A stretch of DNA of 64,000 bases from Lentzea kentuckyensis (lineage in GTDB: Bacteria > Actinomycetota > Actinomycetes > Mycobacteriales > Pseudonocardiaceae). Positions 25,183 through 33,544 of this stretch are shown piece after piece. The notes under the pieces are model-generated. The model did not search any database, was not told the DNA's origin, and saw only the letters and a program-made list of their open reading frames with translations. How positions within the stretch are numbered: the stretch's first letter is position 1; every line of letters starts with the position of its first letter. The position numbers and the translations under genes were made by a program. The DNA lies in assembly GCF_002150765.1 (NCBI RefSeq), contig NZ_MUYM01000002.1:167260-231259 (forward strand). Direction: 5' to 3'.

Positions 25183-27308
25183 GACCCCAGCCGCGCGCCC
25201 ACTGGGTGCTGCTGGCGTTGACCGTGCTGGTGCTCTTCGGCGCGTTGCTGCTGGACACCTTCGTGGTCGGTCGCGTCGGCCAGGGCGCCGCGCCGACGGC
25301 CGGGCCCGCGAACACCGTGCCGGACTCCGTGCACCAGGGCGGTCCGCTGATCGGCGACACCGGATCCGGGCTCAGTTCGCGCACGACACCGGACCGCACG
25401 ATAGTGCTGACGTTCGACGACGGACCCGATCCCGAGTGGACGCCGAAGATCCTCGACGTGCTGCGGCGCAACGGGATCAAGGCGACCTTCTTCGTCACCG
25501 GCGCGAACGTGGCGCAGCACCAGGACGTGCTGGAACACCTCGCCGTCGAAGGGCACGAGGTGGGGCTGCACACCTTCACGCACGTCGACCTGGGCAAGGT
25601 CGGCGAGACCCGCACGCGGCTGGAACTCGGGCAGACCGGGCTCGTCGTCGCGAGCGGCACCGGGAAGTCGAGCCAGCTGGTGCGGCCGCCGTACTCGAAC
25701 CGGCCGGACGCCGTCGACGACGAGGACCTGGTCGGCATCGAACGGATCACCGCGGCCGGCAACCTCGTGCTGCTCGCCGACCTCGACAGCGAGGACTGGC
25801 GCAGGCCCGGCACGGACGCCGTCGTCGCGAACGCCACGCCGAAGGACGACAAGGGCGCCGTGGTGCTCCTGCACGACGGCGGTGGCGACCGGTCGCAAAC
25901 CGTTGCGGCGCTGGAGAAGTTGATCCCCGGCCTGAAGGAGCGCGGGTTCGCGTTCAAGACCGCCGGTGACGCGTTCGGCGTGCCACAGGCCACCCGCCAG
26001 TCGACCGCGGCCGAACGCGCCGAGGGCACGGCCGTGTCACTCGCGGTGCGGTTCTCGCGGTTCGTCGCGGAACTGCTGACCTGGCTCGTCATGATCTCCA
26101 GCGTGCTGGCGCTCGCTCGGGCCGCGGTGCTGTTGGTGACGACGGCGATCCACGCGCGGCGCAAGCCGGGCAAGCACGCACCGCGGTTGCCGCAGCAGAT
26201 GGTGACGGTGCTCGTGCCCGCCTACAACGAGGAAGCCGGCATCGAGGCGACCGTCCGCACGATCCTGTCGAGCACGTGGCCCGTGCACGTCATCGTGATC
26301 GACGACGGCTCGACCGACCGCACGTCCGAGGTGGTCAGGAGCCTGCACCTGCCCAACGTCTCGCTGGTGCGCCAACGCAACGCGGGCAAGGCGGCCGCGC
26401 TGAACACCGGACTGCGGCACACCCGCACCGACCTGGTCGTGATGGTCGACGGCGACACCGTGCTGGAACCGGACACGGTCGCCAACCTGGTGCAGCCCTT
26501 CGTCGACCACGCGGTGGGCGCGGTGTCGGGCAACGCCAAGGTGGGCAACAGGTCGGGGCTGCTCGGCCGCTGGCAGCACATCGAGTACGTGATCGGCTTC
26601 AACCTCGACCGGCGGATGTACGACGTCATGCAGTGCATGCCGACGGTGCCGGGCGCGGTCGGCGGTTTCCGGGTCAGCGCGTTGCGCGAGGTGGGCGGCG
26701 TGCCCGAGGACACGCTGGCCGAGGACACCGACCTGACGATGGCGCTGGAACGAGCGGACTGGTCCGTGGTCTACACCGAGCACGCGCGGGCGTGGACCGA
26801 GGCGCCGGCGAGTCTCGGCCAGCTGTGGCGGCAGCGTTATCGCTGGTGCTACGGCACGTTGCAGGCGATGTGGAAGCACCGCGGCGCGATCTTCGACCGC
26901 GGCATGGGCGGCAAGCTCGGCCGCCGCGCGCTGCCCTACCTCTTCCTCTACCAGGTGGCGCTGCCGATGCTGGCACCGGCGATCGACGTCTTCGCGGTGC
27001 TGAGCCTGTGGACGGATCCCGTCGCGGGCGCCGTCGCGTGGCTCGGCTTCCTGGCGCTGCAGCTGGTGCCCGCGGTGATCGCGTTCCGGCTCGACGGCGA
27101 ACGGCTGCGGCCGCTGTGGGCTGTCGCGTTGCAACCGATCGTGTACCGGCAGCTCATGTACCTCGTGGTGATCCAGTCCGTGATCACCGCGGCCGCCGGT
27201 GCGGTGCTGCCGTGGCAGAAGCTCAAGCGGACCGGCAGTGCGGCGCAGGACGCGCCCGAGCTCGACGAGCGCACGGTGCCGCTCCACCGGCGTGAGCTGG
27301 TGCGGTGA
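25179..27308 (+). CDS. MatB-like bifunctional polysaccharide deacetylase / family 2 glycosyltransferase
   Basis: A 709-residue membrane protein joining two enzymes. An N-terminal helix (residues 9-27) leads to an outside NodB deacetylase domain with TFDDGPDP (79-85, catalytic Asp80 and metal Asp81) and zinc ligands His131 and His135 in HTFTH. A second membrane helix near residue 290-325 leads to a cytoplasmic GT2 domain: VPAYNEE, IDDGSTD, VDGDT (D-x-D), and QRYRW (Q-x-x-R-W, near 551-555), the mark of processive synthases, then several C-terminal helices. It would polymerise and partly de-N-acetylate a beta-linked GlcNAc polymer, as in PNAG synthesis. Confidence 0.87.
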   Translation: MRPQPRAHWVLLALTVLVLFGALLLDTFVVGRVGQGAAPTAGPANTVPDSVHQGGPLIGDTGSGLSSRTTPDRTIVLTFDDGPDPEWTPKILDVLRRNGIKATFFVTGANVAQHQDVLEHLAVEGHEVGLHTFTHVDLGKVGETRTRLELGQTGLVVASGTGKSSQLVRPPYSNRPDAVDDEDLVGIERITAAGNLVLLADLDSEDWRRPGTDAVVANATPKDDKGAVVLLHDGGGDRSQTVAALEKLIPGLKERGFAFKTAGDAFGVPQATRQSTAAERAEGTAVSLAVRFSRFVAELLTWLVMISSVLALARAAVLLVTTAIHARRKPGKHAPRLPQQMVTVLVPAYNEEAGIEATVRTILSSTWPVHVIVIDDGSTDRTSEVVRSLHLPNVSLVRQRNAGKAAALNTGLRHTRTDLVVMVDGDTVLEPDTVANLVQPFVDHAVGAVSGNAKVGNRSGLLGRWQHIEYVIGFNLDRRMYDVMQCMPTVPGAVGGFRVSALREVGGVPEDTLAEDTDLTMALERADWSVVYTEHARAWTEAPASLGQLWRQRYRWCYGTLQAMWKHRGAIFDRGMGGKLGRRALPYLFLYQVALPMLAPAIDVFAVLSLWTDPVAGAVAWLGFLALQLVPAVIAFRLDGERLRPLWAVALQPIVYRQLMYLVVIQSVITAAAGAVLPWQKLKRTGSAAQDAPELDERTVPLHRRELVR

Positions 27309-27628
27309 TGGTCGCGATGATCGCGTTCGAGGACGGCGACGTCACGATGCGGAGCGGCTACTTCGAGACCGTGATCGGCAAGCTGCGGGCGAGCTCCACA
27401 GACCCCGTCGACGTCGAGGTCTGTGACTCCGCCACCATCGGGAACTGCCTGTGGGTCGACGAGATCCCGGACTCGCGCAAGTGCACCGTGCTGCGCAACC
27501 TGTGCGCCGTCCTCGACGAGTGCCTGGGCAGCCCCGACTTCGCGGGCAACGACACCGCGCTGTTCGAGTTCGAGATGGCGAAACTGGAGCTCACGGAGCG
27601 GTATCCGACCTGCTTCCAGCCAGGCTGA
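27308..27628 (+). CDS. Small acidic Cys-rich protein of unknown function
   Basis: A 106-residue protein with a strongly acidic N-terminal half and six cysteines (in EVCDS, GNCLW, RKCTV, NLCAV, DECLG and PTCFQ), without a signal peptide or membrane helix. The ATG overlaps the last base of the MatB-like stop; a GTG three bases earlier would give a GTGA overlap. Either way it is translationally coupled to the glycan synthase. Conserved-looking but unrecognised. Cytosolic Cys could bind a metal. The following deoC has its own promoter. Confidence 0.6.
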   Translation: MVAMIAFEDGDVTMRSGYFETVIGKLRASSTDPVDVEVCDSATIGNCLWVDEIPDSRKCTVLRNLCAVLDECLGSPDFAGNDTALFEFEMAKLELTERYPTCFQPG

Positions 27629-27684
27629 TCAGCGCAAACGTCCTCACTTAGGACGGGCGTCCCATTCCGCCTAGACTCCCAGGC

Positions 27685-28641
27685 ATGGCTGCTCCAACGA
27701 CACTGCCGTCGGCCCTGGCTGACGCCGTGCGCGACGAATCGTCGCTGCGGCGTTTCCTGCACGGGCTCCCCGGCGTCGACCAGGTCGGCGTCGAGCAACG
27801 AGCCGCGGGCCTCGGCACGCGGAGCATCAAGAAGGCCTCGAAGCTGCACGCCATCGACCTGGCGATCAGCATGGTGGACCTGACGACCCTCGAAGGCGCG
27901 GACACGCCTGGCAAGGTGCGCGGCCTGGCCGCCAAGGCCCGCAGGCCCGACCCCGACCGGCCCGAGGTGCCGCAGGTCGCGGCCGTGTGCGTCTACCCGG
28001 ACATGGTCAAGACGGCGGCCGACGAGCTCAAGGGCACCGGGATCAACGTCGCCAGCGTCGCGACCGCGTTTCCCAGTGGGCGCAGCACGATCGACATCAA
28101 GCTGGCCGACACCAGGTTCGCCGTCGAGCAGGGCGCTGCCGAGGTCGACATGGTGATCGACCGCGGTGCGTTCCTGTCCGGCCGGTACGGGCTGGTGTTC
28201 GAGGAGATCGTCAAGGTCAAGGAAGCCTGCGGGGACGCACACCTCAAGGTCATCCTGGAGACCGGCGAGCTCGTGACGTACGACAACGTGCGCCGCGCGT
28301 CGTGGCTCGCGTTGCTGGCCGGTGGTGACTTCATCAAGACGTCGACCGGCAAGGTGCAGCCAGCCGCGACGTTGCCGGTCACGCACGTGATGCTGCAGGC
28401 CGTGCGGGACTGGAAGACGCAGACGGGTGAGCTGCGCGGGGTCAAGCCCGCCGGTGGCATCCGCAACACCAAGGACGCGATCAAGTACCTGGTGGCAGTG
28501 CACGAGGTGGCCGGGCCGGAGTGGCTCGACCCGCACCTCTTCCGGTTCGGCGCGTCGACGTTGCTGAACGACCTGCTGATGCAGCGGCGGACCCAGTTGG
28601 ACGGCCACTACAGCGGCCCGGACTACGTGACGGTGGACTGA
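27685..28641 (+). CDS. deoC: Deoxyribose-phosphate aldolase
   Basis: Class I aldolase cleaving 2-deoxyribose 5-phosphate to acetaldehyde and glyceraldehyde 3-phosphate. At 318 residues it is longer than E. coli DeoC (about 259) and close to the animal DERA length, because of an N-terminal extension. The Schiff-base Lys lies in DFIKTSTGKV; AVCVYPDMV, VIDRGAFLSG and GVKPAGGIR are family blocks. ATG 27685 lies 7 bases after TAGACT, so it is probably leaderless; CGTCCT/AGGACG (27639-27655) upstream may be an operator. Aldehyde dehydrogenase genes follow at 4 bases, which suits removal of the acetaldehyde product. Confidence 0.94.
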   Translation: MAAPTTLPSALADAVRDESSLRRFLHGLPGVDQVGVEQRAAGLGTRSIKKASKLHAIDLAISMVDLTTLEGADTPGKVRGLAAKARRPDPDRPEVPQVAAVCVYPDMVKTAADELKGTGINVASVATAFPSGRSTIDIKLADTRFAVEQGAAEVDMVIDRGAFLSGRYGLVFEEIVKVKEACGDAHLKVILETGELVTYDNVRRASWLALLAGGDFIKTSTGKVQPAATLPVTHVMLQAVRDWKTQTGELRGVKPAGGIRNTKDAIKYLVAVHEVAGPEWLDPHLFRFGASTLLNDLLMQRRTQLDGHYSGPDYVTVD

Positions 28642-28645
28642 AGAC

Positions 28646-30073
28646 ATGTGGGAATACGCCCCCGCGCCCGAGTCGCGGGACATCGCGAACCTCAAGCCGA
28701 ACTACCGGATGTTCGTCGACGGCAAGTTCGTCGAGGGCACCGGCGAACCGCTCAAGACCATCAACCCGGCCACCGAAGAGGTGCTCGCGGAGGTCTCGAC
28801 CGCGAGTCAGTCCGATGTGGACACCGCGGTCAAGGCCGCGCGCAAGGCTTACGACCGCGTGTGGTCGAAGATGCCCGGCAGCGAGCGGGCCAAGTACATC
28901 TACCGGATCGCGCGGCAGATCCAGGAGCGCGGGCGTGAGCTCGCGGTGCTGGAGTCGCTCGACAACGGCAAGCCGATCAAGGAGTCGCGCGACGTCGACG
29001 TGCCCACGGCGGCGGCGCACTTCTTCTACCACGCCGGCTGGGCGGACAAGCTCGGCTACGCGGGCTACGGGCCGGACCCGAAGCCGCTGGGCGTCGCGGG
29101 ACAGGTGATCCCGTGGAACTTCCCGCTGCTGATGGCCGCGTGGAAGATCGCGCCCGCGCTCGCGTGCGGCAACACCGTCGTGCTCAAGCCGGCCGAGACC
29201 ACGCCGCTCACGGCGCTGGTGCTGGCGGACATCATCGCGCAGTGCGACCTGCCGCCGGGTGTCGTCAACATCATCCCGGGCGCCGGTGACGTCGGTGCCT
29301 CGCTCGTCGAGCACCCGGACGTCAACAAGGTGGCGTTCACCGGGTCGACCGACGTCGGCAAGATCATTCAGGGGCAGCTGGCCGGTACCGGCAAGAAGCT
29401 CACGCTGGAGCTGGGTGGCAAGGCCGCGAACATCGTGTTCGACGACGCGCCGCTCGACCAGGCCGTCGAGGGCATCGTCAACGGCATCTTCTTCAACCAG
29501 GGCCACGTCTGCTGTGCCGGATCGCGCCTGTTGGTGCAGGAGTCCGTCGCGGACGAGGTGCTGGAGAAGTTGCAGGCCAGGATCAACACGCTGCGCGTCG
29601 GTGACCCGCTGGACAAGAACACCGACGTCGGCGCCATCAACTCGCGCGAGCAGCTCACCAGGATCAAGGAGCTGACCGAGTCGGGCGAGGCCGAGGGCGC
29701 GCAGCGGTGGACGTCGTCGTGTCCGTTGCCGGACAAGGGTTTCTTCTTCGCGCCGACCGTCTTCTCGAACGTGTCGCAGGCGATGCGGATCGCCCGTGAG
29801 GAGATCTTCGGCCCGGTGCTGTCGGTGCTGACGTTCCGCACGCCGGAGGAGGCCGTGGCCAAGGCGAACAACACGCCGTACGGCCTGTCCGCCGGTGTCT
29901 GGACGGAGAAGGGCTCGCGCATTCTCTGGATGGCGCAACGGATGCGCGCCGGTGTGGTGTGGTCCAACACGTTCAACCGCTTCGACCCGACCGCCCCGTT
30001 CGGCGGGTACCAGGAGTCGGGCTTCGGCCGTGAGGGCGGCCGCACCGGTCTGGAGGCCTACCTCGATGTCTGA
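28646..30073 (+). CDS. NAD(P)-dependent aldehyde dehydrogenase
   Basis: A 475-residue ALDH-superfamily enzyme oxidising an aldehyde to the acid. The cofactor fold has PWNFPLLMAAWKIAPAL, KPAETTPLTAL and FTGSTDVGK. The general-base Glu is in LELGGKAANIVF and the catalytic Cys in QGHVCCAGSR; the EIFGPVLSV block is also present. It begins 4 bases after deoC and overlaps the truncated ALDH gene by 8 bases, so all three form one operon. Acetaldehyde made by DeoC is the most likely substrate, an inference from context. Confidence 0.94.
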   Translation: MWEYAPAPESRDIANLKPNYRMFVDGKFVEGTGEPLKTINPATEEVLAEVSTASQSDVDTAVKAARKAYDRVWSKMPGSERAKYIYRIARQIQERGRELAVLESLDNGKPIKESRDVDVPTAAAHFFYHAGWADKLGYAGYGPDPKPLGVAGQVIPWNFPLLMAAWKIAPALACGNTVVLKPAETTPLTALVLADIIAQCDLPPGVVNIIPGAGDVGASLVEHPDVNKVAFTGSTDVGKIIQGQLAGTGKKLTLELGGKAANIVFDDAPLDQAVEGIVNGIFFNQGHVCCAGSRLLVQESVADEVLEKLQARINTLRVGDPLDKNTDVGAINSREQLTRIKELTESGEAEGAQRWTSSCPLPDKGFFFAPTVFSNVSQAMRIAREEIFGPVLSVLTFRTPEEAVAKANNTPYGLSAGVWTEKGSRILWMAQRMRAGVVWSNTFNRFDPTAPFGGYQESGFGREGGRTGLEAYLDV

Positions 30074-30929
30074 TCGCGTCACGGTCGCGAAGACCTACAA
30101 GCTCTACATCGGCGGCGCCTTCCCGCGCTCCGAGTCCGGCCGCAGCTACCCGGTGACCGACTCGAAGGGCACCTTCCTCGCCAACGCCGCACAGGGCTCC
30201 CGCAAGGACGCCAGGGACGCGGTCACCGCCGCCCGCAAGGCTTTCGGCAGCTGGTCCGGCGCCACCGCGTACAACCGCGGCCAGGTCCTGTACCGGGTCG
30301 CCGAGGTGCTGGAGGGCCGCCGCGAGCAGTTCGTCAGCGAGGTCGCGGCCTCCGAGGGCGTGCAGCTGAAGAAGGCGCAGTCCATCGTGGACACGGCGAT
30401 CGACCGCTGGGTCTGGTACGCGGGCTGGACGGACAAGATCGCGGCCGTGCTGGGTTCCGCGAACCCCGTCGCCGGGCCGTACTTCTCGTTCTCCACGCCG
30501 GAACCGACGGGCGTGGTGGCCGTGCTGGCACCGCAGCAGTCGTCGTTGCTGGGCCTGGTGTCGGTGATCGCCCCGGTGATCGCTTCCGGCAACACCGCGG
30601 TGGTCATCACCTCGCAGGACCGGCCGCTGCCCGCGATCACGCTGTCCGAGGTGCTTGCGACGTCGGACGTGCCGGGTGGTGTCGTCAACATCATCACCGG
30701 CCGCACCGCCGAGATCGCGCCGTGGCTCGCGTCGCACGCCGACGTGAACGCGCTCGACCTCACCGGCGCGCCCGAGTCGTTGCGCGCCGACCTGGAACGG
30801 TCCGCGGCCGGCACGGTGAAGCGCGTGCTGCGTACCAAGGCCGGCGAGGACTTCGCGGTCACGCCGGACATGTCACGCCTGCGCGCGTACCTCGAAACCA
30901 AGACCGTCTGGCACCCCATGGGTGTCTGA
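30066..30929 (+). CDS. Truncated aldehyde dehydrogenase homologue lacking the catalytic domain
   Basis: A 287-residue ALDH-superfamily protein that keeps only the N-terminal cofactor-type half: YIGGAFPRSESGRSY, GVVAVLAPQQSSLLGL, and VNIITGRTAEIAPWLAS. It ends after about 287 residues, where the LELGG base and the Cys of normal enzymes should follow. Instead a short unrelated tail (SRLRAYLETKTVWHP) closes the protein. The ATG lies inside the end of the active ALDH gene (8-base overlap). Codon use is normal and there is no frameshift, so it looks maintained, perhaps as a regulatory or structural partner of the full enzyme. A decayed gene is the alternative. Confidence 0.8.
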   Translation: MSDRVTVAKTYKLYIGGAFPRSESGRSYPVTDSKGTFLANAAQGSRKDARDAVTAARKAFGSWSGATAYNRGQVLYRVAEVLEGRREQFVSEVAASEGVQLKKAQSIVDTAIDRWVWYAGWTDKIAAVLGSANPVAGPYFSFSTPEPTGVVAVLAPQQSSLLGLVSVIAPVIASGNTAVVITSQDRPLPAITLSEVLATSDVPGGVVNIITGRTAEIAPWLASHADVNALDLTGAPESLRADLERSAAGTVKRVLRTKAGEDFAVTPDMSRLRAYLETKTVWHPMGV

Positions 30930-30937
30930 GTTGAACG

Positions 30938-30984
30938 ATGAAGGGCTCCTTCATCCACCTGACGTGGATGAAGGAGCCCTTCAT
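30938..30984. terminator. Perfect 47-nt hairpin (21-bp arms) between convergent genes
   Basis: Arms 30938-30958 and 30964-30984 are exact reverse complements around a 5-base loop CTGAC. The element starts ATGAAGGG and ends CCCTTCAT. It lies 9 bases after the truncated ALDH stop and 8 bases before the response-regulator stop on the other strand, so it is a bidirectional terminator. It shares length, loop size and ATGAA/TTCAT ends with the hairpin at 45781-45827. Confidence 0.8.
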
Positions 30985-30991
30985 ACCAAGA

Positions 30992-31618
30992 TCAGGAGTT
31001 CACCAGGCCTGCGCGCCACGCCCAGGAGGCGATGCCGACGCGGTTGCGCACGTTGAGCTTCGTCTGCACGGACGCGAGGTGCGTCTTCACCGTCGACAGC
31101 GACAGGTAGAGCTCCGAGGCGATCTCCTGGTTGCTGAGCCCGCGCGCCACCTCCCGCACGACGTCCTGCTCGCGCGCCGTCAGCAGCCCGAGGTCGGGGC
31201 GCACGGCCGGGCGGGCGAAGTGCTCCAGCATCCGCACGGTGACCTGAGGCGAGATCAGCGCGTTGCCCTGCGCCGCCGCCCGCACCGCCTCGACCAGCAA
31301 CGCCGGTCCCGCGTCCTTGGTCAGGAAGCCGGACGCGCCGTTCTCCAGCGCGGTGTGCACGTACTCGTCCAGGTCGAAGGTGGTCACCACGACGACCTTG
31401 GTCGTGGGCGAGAGCTTCTTGGTGACCTCGAGGCCGTCCATGCCGGGCATGCGGATGTCGAGCAACGCCACGTCCGGCTTGTGCTCACGTGCGGCGGTGA
31501 CGGCCGAGATGCCGTCTGGCACGTCCGCGACCACCGTGATGTCCGGCTGCTTCTCCAGGATCATCCGGAAACCGACGCGGACCATCTCCTGGTCGTCGGC
31601 GATGAGGACCGAGATCAC
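30992..31618 (-). CDS. NarL/LuxR-family response regulator
   Basis: A 208-residue two-component regulator. The receiver domain has acidic pocket DDQEM, phospho-acceptor Asp in ALLDIRMPG (near residue 54) and conserved Lys in FLTKDAG. The C-terminal LuxR helix-turn-helix contains LTAREQDVVREVARGLSNQE and SLSTVKTHLASVQTKL. GTG 31618 overlaps the histidine-kinase stop (GTGA). The divergent ABC exporter genes start next to the kinase gene and are the likely targets, as in many actinobacterial antibiotic-sensing systems. Confidence 0.95.
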   Translation of the reverse strand: MISVLIADDQEMVRVGFRMILEKQPDITVVADVPDGISAVTAAREHKPDVALLDIRMPGMDGLEVTKKLSPTTKVVVVTTFDLDEYVHTALENGASGFLTKDAGPALLVEAVRAAAQGNALISPQVTVRMLEHFARPAVRPDLGLLTAREQDVVREVARGLSNQEIASELYLSLSTVKTHLASVQTKLNVRNRVGIASWAWRAGLVNS

Positions 31619-32766
31619 TTGTTCCCTTCCAGGGGTAGCTCGGCGAGCACCTGCCAGCCGTTCTCACGCGGGCCCGCCGAGAACAGGCCGCCGAGCAGGT
31701 CGACCCGCTCACGCATGCCTACGAGACCGTATCCGCCCTGGTTCAGCTCGCCGGGCCGGCCGTCGTCGGCCACGACCACGCGCAGCGCGCCGCCGTGCGT
31801 CCGGGAGATCTCCACGTCGATCATGGTCGGGGACTGCGCGTGTTTGTGCACGTTGGTCAGCGACTCCTGGACCAGGCGCAACACGGAGCGGCCGAGCTCC
31901 GGCGGCACCTCGTCGGGCAGGTCGATGCGCAGCCTCGTCTCGAAGCCGAGCTCGCGGGTGCGTTCGACGGCCGAGATCACGTCGGCGGCCAGGTCGGTCG
32001 TGGCGACCTCGTTCTCGCCCTGCCGCAGGGTGCCGACCATCCGCCGCATCGCGCCCAGCGCCTCGGTGCCCGATCGGACGATGCCCGGCAGCAGCCGATG
32101 GGCGGCCTTCGGGTCGTCGTCGGAGACCTCCAACGCGGCCTGGGCCTGCACGAGCATGCCGGTCACGTGGTGCGCGACGACGTCGTGCAGCTCGCGGGCC
32201 AGCGCGATCCGCTCCTCCTTCTGCGCGTCGGTGACGGCGGCCGCGATCAGCCGGCCGCTCTCGGTGTCCCGCGCGCGGAAGTACAGACCGACCCCTACGG
32301 CGCCGAAGCCCAGGACCAGCGAACCCAGCATCTCGTTGTAGTTGCCGGACGAGATCCAGTTGTTGCGGACGATGGCGGCGAAGAAGCTGACGGCCATCAG
32401 CGAGCCGACCGACCAGGTGGCGGCGCGGCGCGGTTCCTCGCGCACGATGACGGCGGTGAGGACCAGGCACGCGGCGGTCTCGGCGACGGTCAGCGGGCTC
32501 AGCAACGTCGGCAGGTTCACGTTGAACAGCCGGAAGATGAACGACGACACGAAGATCGACGACACCGTCACCGGGATCGCGAAGGCACGTGACTTGAACG
32601 ACGTGACCGCCGCTATGCACGGCGGCACGCTGAGCAGCCAGACCAGCGCCTCTGCGCTGCCCGGCCCGTTCATGAGCACCAGCTCGCCCAGCATCAGCAG
32701 CGCGAGAGCGGCGGCGATCGGCCATTGGCCCCGATGACTGTCCACGGCAGTCAACGGTAGGACCAC
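31615..32766 (-). CDS. Sensor histidine kinase (NarX/DesK-type)
   Basis: About 383 residues. Five or six hydrophobic helices occupy the first 190 residues, with almost no outer domain, so the sensor is probably membrane-embedded. A HisKA_3 dimerisation domain follows with ARELHDVVAHHV (phospho-acceptor His) and then the HATPase with VVVADDGRPGE and GGYGLVGMRERV. Start codon is uncertain: GTG 32766 follows GGAGAGG; GTG 32745 (VDSHRGQW) is also reasonable. It is paired with the regulator at 30992 and lies head to head with the ABC exporter about 90 bases away. Confidence 0.9.
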   Translation of the reverse strand: MVLPLTAVDSHRGQWPIAAALALLMLGELVLMNGPGSAEALVWLLSVPPCIAAVTSFKSRAFAIPVTVSSIFVSSFIFRLFNVNLPTLLSPLTVAETAACLVLTAVIVREEPRRAATWSVGSLMAVSFFAAIVRNNWISSGNYNEMLGSLVLGFGAVGVGLYFRARDTESGRLIAAAVTDAQKEERIALARELHDVVAHHVTGMLVQAQAALEVSDDDPKAAHRLLPGIVRSGTEALGAMRRMVGTLRQGENEVATTDLAADVISAVERTRELGFETRLRIDLPDEVPPELGRSVLRLVQESLTNVHKHAQSPTMIDVEISRTHGGALRVVVADDGRPGELNQGGYGLVGMRERVDLLGGLFSAGPRENGWQVLAELPLEGNK

Positions 32767-32854
32767 CACACCTCTCCGGCCTCGGTCATCCGGCTGATCC
32801 GGTGTGTCGTCAAGGCTGAGGTTTTCGCCGCGCGCACCCGGCACCGTGAGGAAC

Positions 32855-33544
32855 ATGAATTCGGTTCTGGCCGCTCGTGGCCTGGTCAAGACCTACGGCG
32901 ACGTGCACGCCCTCGCCGGGGTGGACATCGACATCGCCGCCGGGGACGTGCTGGCCGTCGTCGGTCCGTCCGGCTCCGGCAAGACGACGCTGCTGCACGT
33001 GCTGTCCGGCATCCTGCGGGCCGACGGCGGCGAGGTGTTCCTCGACGGGCACGCGATCGGCGAACTGAACGAGACAGGACGCAGCGAGCTGCGGCGCACG
33101 GCGTTCGGGTTCGTGTTCCAGTCGGGCATGCTCGTCGCCGAGCTGACCGCCGAGGAGAACGCGGCCCTGCCGATGCTGCTGGCCGGCCGGTCCCGCGAGG
33201 AGTCGCTCGGCGCGGCCAGGCTGTGGCTCGGCCGGCTCGGGCTGGCGGGCCTGGAGCAGCGGCGGCCGGGAGAGCTGTCCGGTGGGCAGGCGCAACGGGT
33301 GGCGATCGCGCGGGCCCTGGCGCACCGGCCGCGGGTGATCTTCGCGGACGAGCCGACCGGCGCCCTGGACACGCGCACCGGCCAGGAGATGATGACCGCC
33401 CTCCTGCAGGCCGCCGAGGAGACCAACGCGGCCGTCGTGATCGTCACGCACGACAAGGCGATCGCGGACCGGGCGCTCCGGGTCGTGGAGATCCAGGACG
33501 GTCGCATCACCGCCAACATGATCGACAAGGCGGTGTCCGCGTGA
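32855..33544 (+). CDS. ABC transporter ATP-binding protein (MacB/LolD-like)
   Basis: A 229-residue ATPase of the lipoprotein/antibiotic-peptide exporter class. Walker A is GPSGSGKTT, the signature is LSGGQAQRVAIARAL, Walker B is VIFADEPTGALD and the switch His lies in VIVTHDKA. ATG 32855 follows GTGAGGAAC and begins the family N-terminus (VLAARGLVKTYG). The stop overlaps the permease GTG (GTGA). Divergent from a two-component system, which probably controls it. Confidence 0.95.
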   Translation: MNSVLAARGLVKTYGDVHALAGVDIDIAAGDVLAVVGPSGSGKTTLLHVLSGILRADGGEVFLDGHAIGELNETGRSELRRTAFGFVFQSGMLVAELTAEENAALPMLLAGRSREESLGAARLWLGRLGLAGLEQRRPGELSGGQAQRVAIARALAHRPRVIFADEPTGALDTRTGQEMMTALLQAAEETNAAVVIVTHDKAIADRALRVVEIQDGRITANMIDKAVSA

